Assembly (NCBI GenBank): GCA_003484585.1
Contig: DNBZ01000217.1
Location: forward strand, 1 to 6,399
Length of the DNA: 6,399 nucleotides
Reading direction: 5' to 3'
Source of the DNA: Bacteroidota bacterium
GTDB lineage: Bacteria > Bacteroidota > Bacteroidia > NS11-12g > UBA9320
Within the stretch, counting starts at the first letter, position 1. Each line of letters starts with the position of its first letter. Shown one piece after another: positions 6,101 through 6,399 of the stretch. Under the pieces are notes generated by a model. It ran no database searches, was not told the origin of the DNA, and was given only the letters and a program-made list of their open reading frames with translations. The translations under genes and the position numbers were made by a program.

Positions 6101-6399
6101 GAATTACATACCGTAGGACAACATGACTTAGTTTTCCATCGAATCGTTATAGAGTCGTTTGGTGCCATGTTGGGTAGCGTTAGGTAAGCTTCTCCCTTTG
6201 GGTTACTCCCTAAACATGCAAATCTCCCTGTATTACTAGTTGCAGAGGTTTTGTAGGGTGAGGCACTTATCCACGTACTACTTCCGGAAATTTTATAGGT
6301 AAATGTATTGGTGAGTATTTGAGATATAGCGTAGGCATAGTATCCAGAACCCGCGTTTTGAAAAACATGAAAGTCCATAGATCTCGCAGTATCATTGCC
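109..6399 (-). CDS. Giant multidomain T9SS-secreted surface protein (PKD repeats, type B C-terminal sorting domain), 5' end missing
   Basis: One uninterrupted frame runs from the right edge to a TAA at 109-111. The first in-frame ATG is at 6376-6378, giving 2,089 residues, but seven more open codons (GNDTARS) precede it. No signal peptide follows it, and the sequence there already reads as the middle of a beta-rich domain, so the true start lies beyond the window. Domain order: Cys/Tyr-rich region (1-649); three DUF11-like modules (650-1073); a CARDB/DUF11-like module (1074-1192); two Ig/PKD-like modules (1193-1354); eight PKD-like repeats (1355-2002); type B T9SS sorting domain (2003-2089). 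Composition is rich in Thr, Ser, Asp and Asn, with no transmembrane segment seen. From family knowledge, such proteins are exported by Sec and then T9SS and remain on the cell surface or are released. No enzyme motif is visible, so adhesin or surface-structural function is inferred. Ile is often encoded by ATA. Confidence 0.93.
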   Translation of the reverse strand, partial: GNDTARSMDFHVFQNAGSGYYAYAISQILTNTFTYKISGSSTWISASPYKTSATSNTGRFACLGSNPKGEAYLTLPNMAPNDSITIRWKTKSCCPTVCNSNSTLYNQRWRFKTSFQDQCGNVIYSGDQIGSYGSFQSMIISKFIPTDISEGETKQWEYSFSNGYLFSPSIRTRLVIELILPATLSHTMTSADLKFAHHNGSSWSPSRFTQSGDTVRAFFYGPPSVTLPRSELLINLEASCNSATSNSTSTYKMNMSYNPDTTCNSGCDIPVYCDSDDIRIHCSSGCNTGLSFSSYDAKRITYGLPDNNNDGIADTSGSLNFSSIKRHRIMYGDTVLTTFRAKVNNAGSTTTWEHGKAISKLNYGRYLSVASAQLSVYRSGNLVVTCPDVQYTSTASGNAKTFSFNFGINSLVSSGCSIYYYYKYGSQDSLVLDVKYIVDKNIGNNNVTLRIDNEVYVSTVASPSTSQKYSCDSFSANLSLMGYYFANYGRNVLTIDGCSNVQTSQNFYLSIGRCCSNYAGGNIFPYEYRKWAKLKEIIVLKEPGFDILSASLRQYRTKGTGANASQYISSISPYSTTNREYKYRVDSLYEDLGGVLKISDDGFTGTFSVLQKPNCKAIDGISQVMYGFVFEKLGIWASGLDTIFSTTQSDAIRYIKPSVSITITNDYVYPEKDTVVWEARISNTRSGSAANNIWLGAYDKPNARIVAVQDKLTGNYFTKTNDIFELGNLASSGYKDVLIYAKYISCDKDSIALMTSSDCGGYPDSISVSTCNRIVRQLYYEPINSRLEANILGTIDAIDLCDEQEITVQIRNTGTPDVYGSYLDIILRPGMVLRDSAWLFVDGRSDSIRVDTFTNSGPNTYRWTFANHDTLFRNSGLLGVNSGTGHFMNLRFKLSTDCDFTSATGFLLKPGGFLKCGKAVNAPYTVGDVINIKGVVKPYFSAIDFHIEPLDVCNYKDSTFAKFINLGPDTTRTSDRFTLSLPNGIFVDTNFVDTQINSPVGKPIYAMVNGENTYSWILPEGIVPGDSSLFKIKTYLNNNLLSCGTKQMYAQAVVSQPALCVATNTYCDINVATSSLLTTDSVVKGEYQLDFINATSLPNGANEDISLNYKISNSGTSKATGNLLICDIYYDANGNGIIESSDTILYRDSIFLAIGTDSSLQRALSFSTSSAFTCNLMLYISDSNCVCGSTSTDIATIQLLNAGKDTLICHNEEIIIGSVGNIQNQYEWNNSSLLVQYDTSTTTLTGNNTTPLAKRIEMILTTTKSSCSSNDTMYVNMHPGMVVNLADSIAICLGESAIIGEPVTGGTGRVKKYSWSPSDSLQTTDKVRTFANPTQNTTYSVVITDDVGCQIFDSTHIRVVPKPTAQITMEDSCAKTLFRIKNNTDYLGSAKDSTHWDFQDLGESILNDPLLIIDSSRILPVHLFVSNEFGCWDTTTEYLEIFPIPEASFTYTPACEEKLAELVTSSTLAYGTLSHLWTIEGNTYTTDTVAYRLPTQDSLTIALTATSDQGCTHQRTTKVSILDKPDIALTAQSGCLQDSTVLSPTLLPGTKSYISSYEWRLGDGNIRTDSAFNYSYADTGTYTIWLQASNADGCMDTAEYTASIYPLPVSGFTVQNACLGDSIFAISTSSISKGSIATILWDQGNGDTPGSDTLKELPNSIGLKTIKQKVISDYGCVDSSTYDYTVYYKEQSLFTQQGNCENETITFTATPNQKDSVAQTTWIVQTDTFRQENFSYDFTSGGLYTLSQRTVTNRGCVTDSTFSILIHPAPIATINKYLPCDDNQTSLSSADNYTRYTWDLEDGTTNNTKAFSHTFSTKGTYTIDLEVENEWGCIDANTDSITIDYIVTPDFEIKDICEGDGQWVVHTTSGQGTPISSASFDMDNGDVIDERDSFLYTYYQDQTYNVTLQITTLPGCDYDTSKRVTIHPLPIAGFKLFPETADIFTAEIEGTDLSVYGDSIVYFFSDGNQSISKNFAHKFIDSGHYEIKQWVSSQFGCLDSITKKLYISFAYSLFIPDAFTPTEDGLNEGFRPVGLGMVRYEMSIYNRWGEKVFESETDQPQWDGKDALPGYYLYHIRAFDFRNNVHSYSGAVYLIR
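112..372 (-). other. Type B T9SS C-terminal sorting domain (CHU_C / gliding motility-associated C-terminal domain)
   Basis: This covers residues 2003-2089. The visible family hallmarks are, in order: 'FIPDAFTPTEDGLNEGF' (the IPNAFTPNGDGxND-type opening), 'MSIYNRWGEKVFES' (IFNRWGE core), 'WDGKDALPGYYLYHI' (WDG...GxYxY) and a terminal 'SGAVYLIR' (G-x-V-x-LIR end). The domain ends exactly at the stop codon, as expected for a signal read at the C-terminus. In the family it directs the protein through the outer-membrane T9SS translocon. Despite the name it does not by itself indicate gliding. This is the safest call in the window. Confidence 0.96.
373..2316 (-). repeat. Array of eight PKD-like repeats (protein level)
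   Basis: Residues 1355-2002 divide into eight units of about 78-83 residues, starting near 1356, 1438, 1519, 1601, 1683, 1763, 1841 and 1924. Each begins with a P-x-(A/P)-x-F/I strand, often after 'PLP' or 'PIP', and has a central W/F-x-(F/L)-x-D/N-G element. Examples are YEWRLGDG in unit 3, YTWDLEDG in unit 6 and FFSDGNQ in unit 8. Each then runs through a 'GTYTI'-like strand to a conserved 'GC' followed by D/T. Units 1-7 have a Cys pair (1366/1424, 1448/1504, 1528/1587, 1611/1669, 1693/1749, 1773/1826, 1850/1909); unit 8 has only Cys1990. The units are diverged in sequence, and I see no DNA-level tandem identity. The likely role is an extended stalk that spaces the N-terminal modules from the cell surface. 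Confidence 0.88.
2317..2802 (-). repeat. Two Ig/PKD-like modules with the 'AGxDTxIC...G' opening
   Basis: Residues 1193-1272 open with 'NAGKDTLICHNEEIIIG', and residues 1273-1354 with 'VNLADSIAICLGESAIIG'. Both then carry a W-containing strand (YEWNNSSLL; YSWSPSDSLQ) and a late Cys followed by D or SND. This is the common Bacteroidota module in which an 'xICxGExxxIG' start is followed by 'YxWSPxxxL' and 'TYxVxxTDxxGC'. The second module shows all three parts (TTYSVVITDDVGC near 1330-1342). The Cys pairs 1202/1260 and 1285/1342 have the same ~57-residue spacing as the PKD repeats that follow, so these modules continue the same stalk. Confidence 0.75.
2803..3159 (-). other. CARDB/DUF11-like module with an EF-hand-like calcium loop
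   Basis: Residues 1074-1192 contain 'LNYKISNSGTSKATGNLLI', the 'xxYxxxNxGxxxA' signature of CARDB/DUF11-type beta-sandwich modules. A 12-residue loop DANGNGIIESSD follows at 1124-1135. Oxygen-bearing side chains sit at EF-hand-like loop positions 1, 3, 5, 9 and 12, with Gly at 6 and Ile at 8. Four cysteines (1119, 1167, 1178, 1180) are present, the last two as a C-V-C pair. The module joins the three larger N-side modules to the 80-residue stalk repeats. The calcium role is inferred from the loop pattern. Confidence 0.6.
3160..4431 (-). repeat. Three DUF11/conserved-repeat-like beta-sandwich modules
   Basis: Residues 650-1073 break into three related modules of roughly 130-150 residues. Each begins with a beta strand and then an 'N-x-G' turn: 'VVWEARISNTRSGSAANNIW' (about 668-687), 'EITVQIRNTGTPDVYGSYLD' (798-817) and 'STFAKFINLGPDTTRTSDRF' (951-970). 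The second and third then have a 'LP/LRPG...' strand and a 'YRWTF' or 'YSWILPEGIVPGDS' segment, the pattern of DUF11 modules (N-xG-P..., then W.....L.PG). Cysteines at 739, 752, 764, 794, 891, 909, 946, 1036, 1053 and 1060 fall near module ends. Module borders are approximate, and the first is the least certain member. A structural, surface-exposed role is inferred. Confidence 0.55.
4432..6399 (-). other. Cys/Tyr-rich N-terminal region of the giant protein, no assigned domain
   Basis: This covers residues 1-649 plus seven residues upstream of the first Met. I recognise the style from other giant Bacteroidota CHU_C proteins but cannot give it a domain name. Landmarks in order: 'SITIRWKTKSCCPTVC' (76-91); a five-Cys cluster at 256-279; a DNNNDGIAD loop (299-307) followed by a 'GDTVLTTFRAKV' strand; 'IYYYYKYG' (411-418); and 'RCCSNYAGGNIFPYEYRKWA' (506-525). 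Hydrophobic/Thr-Ser alternation implies beta structure throughout. There are 18 cysteines in this stretch, compared with two per unit in the stalk. Its location furthest from the anchor suggests the outward-facing, possibly ligand-binding part; that is inference. Confidence 0.55.
5458..5484 (-). other. Thrombospondin type 3-like calcium-binding loop
   Basis: Residues 299-307 read DNNNDGIAD, matching the DxNxDGxxD pattern of TSP3/EF-like loops common in Bacteroidota surface proteins. Asp299, Asn301, Asp303 and Asp307 would supply the ligands, and Gly304 the turn. There is one isolated loop, not a tandem TSP3 array. Confidence 0.55.

Noticed and set aside
109..6399. A catalytic domain (protease, glycosidase, lyase) carried by the giant protein
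   Set aside because: Reading the whole protein showed no protease or glycoside hydrolase motif; all segments look like beta-rich structural modules. An enzyme beyond the right edge cannot be excluded.
6376..6399. Promoter and ribosome binding site just upstream of the ATG at 6378
   Set aside because: Only 21 bases are available, they continue the open reading frame, and no Shine-Dalgarno or Bacteroidota-type -7/-33 promoter pattern is visible.

Overview
The window is almost entirely one protein. A minus-strand reading frame is open from the right edge (base 6399) to a TAA stop at 109-111. It encodes at least 2,096 residues of a giant secreted surface protein. Its last ~87 residues match the type B C-terminal sorting domain of the type IX secretion system (T9SS; 'gliding motility-associated C-terminal domain', CHU_C family), which is known essentially from Bacteroidota. 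The AT-leaning base composition, Thr/Ser/Asp/Asn-rich protein and PKD-repeat stalk fit a member of that phylum, but genus or family cannot be named from this sequence.

Layout, left to right. Bases 1-45 hold the last 14 codons and stop of a plus-strand gene whose C-terminus resembles the GatB/YqeY family. Bases 46-108 are a 63-bp intergenic gap between two convergent genes, with no convincing terminator but a 15-bp near-direct repeat overlapping the end of the large gene. Bases 109-6399 are the large gene, read right to left. Residues are numbered from the first ATG in the window (base 6378), which is probably not the true start. Residues 1-649 form a cysteine- and tyrosine-rich region that fits no named domain I can assign with confidence. 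Residues 650-1073 form three DUF11/conserved-repeat-like beta-sandwich modules. Residues 1074-1192 form a CARDB/DUF11-like module with an EF-hand-like loop. Residues 1193-1354 are two Ig/PKD-like modules, residues 1355-2002 are eight consecutive PKD-like repeats of about 80 residues, and residues 2003-2089 are the T9SS sorting domain.

Functional picture (inference). The protein would be exported by Sec, with a signal peptide encoded beyond the right edge, and then moved across the outer membrane by the T9SS using its C-terminal domain. The repeats would form a long, disulfide-braced, possibly calcium-stiffened stalk, and the distal N-terminal modules would face outwards. No catalytic domain is recognisable, so an adhesin or structural surface role is more likely than an enzyme. 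The neighbouring YqeY-like gene is convergent and probably functionally unrelated. I found no RNA gene, mobile element, CRISPR array or multi-gene system; the least explained part is the N-terminal ~650 residues.
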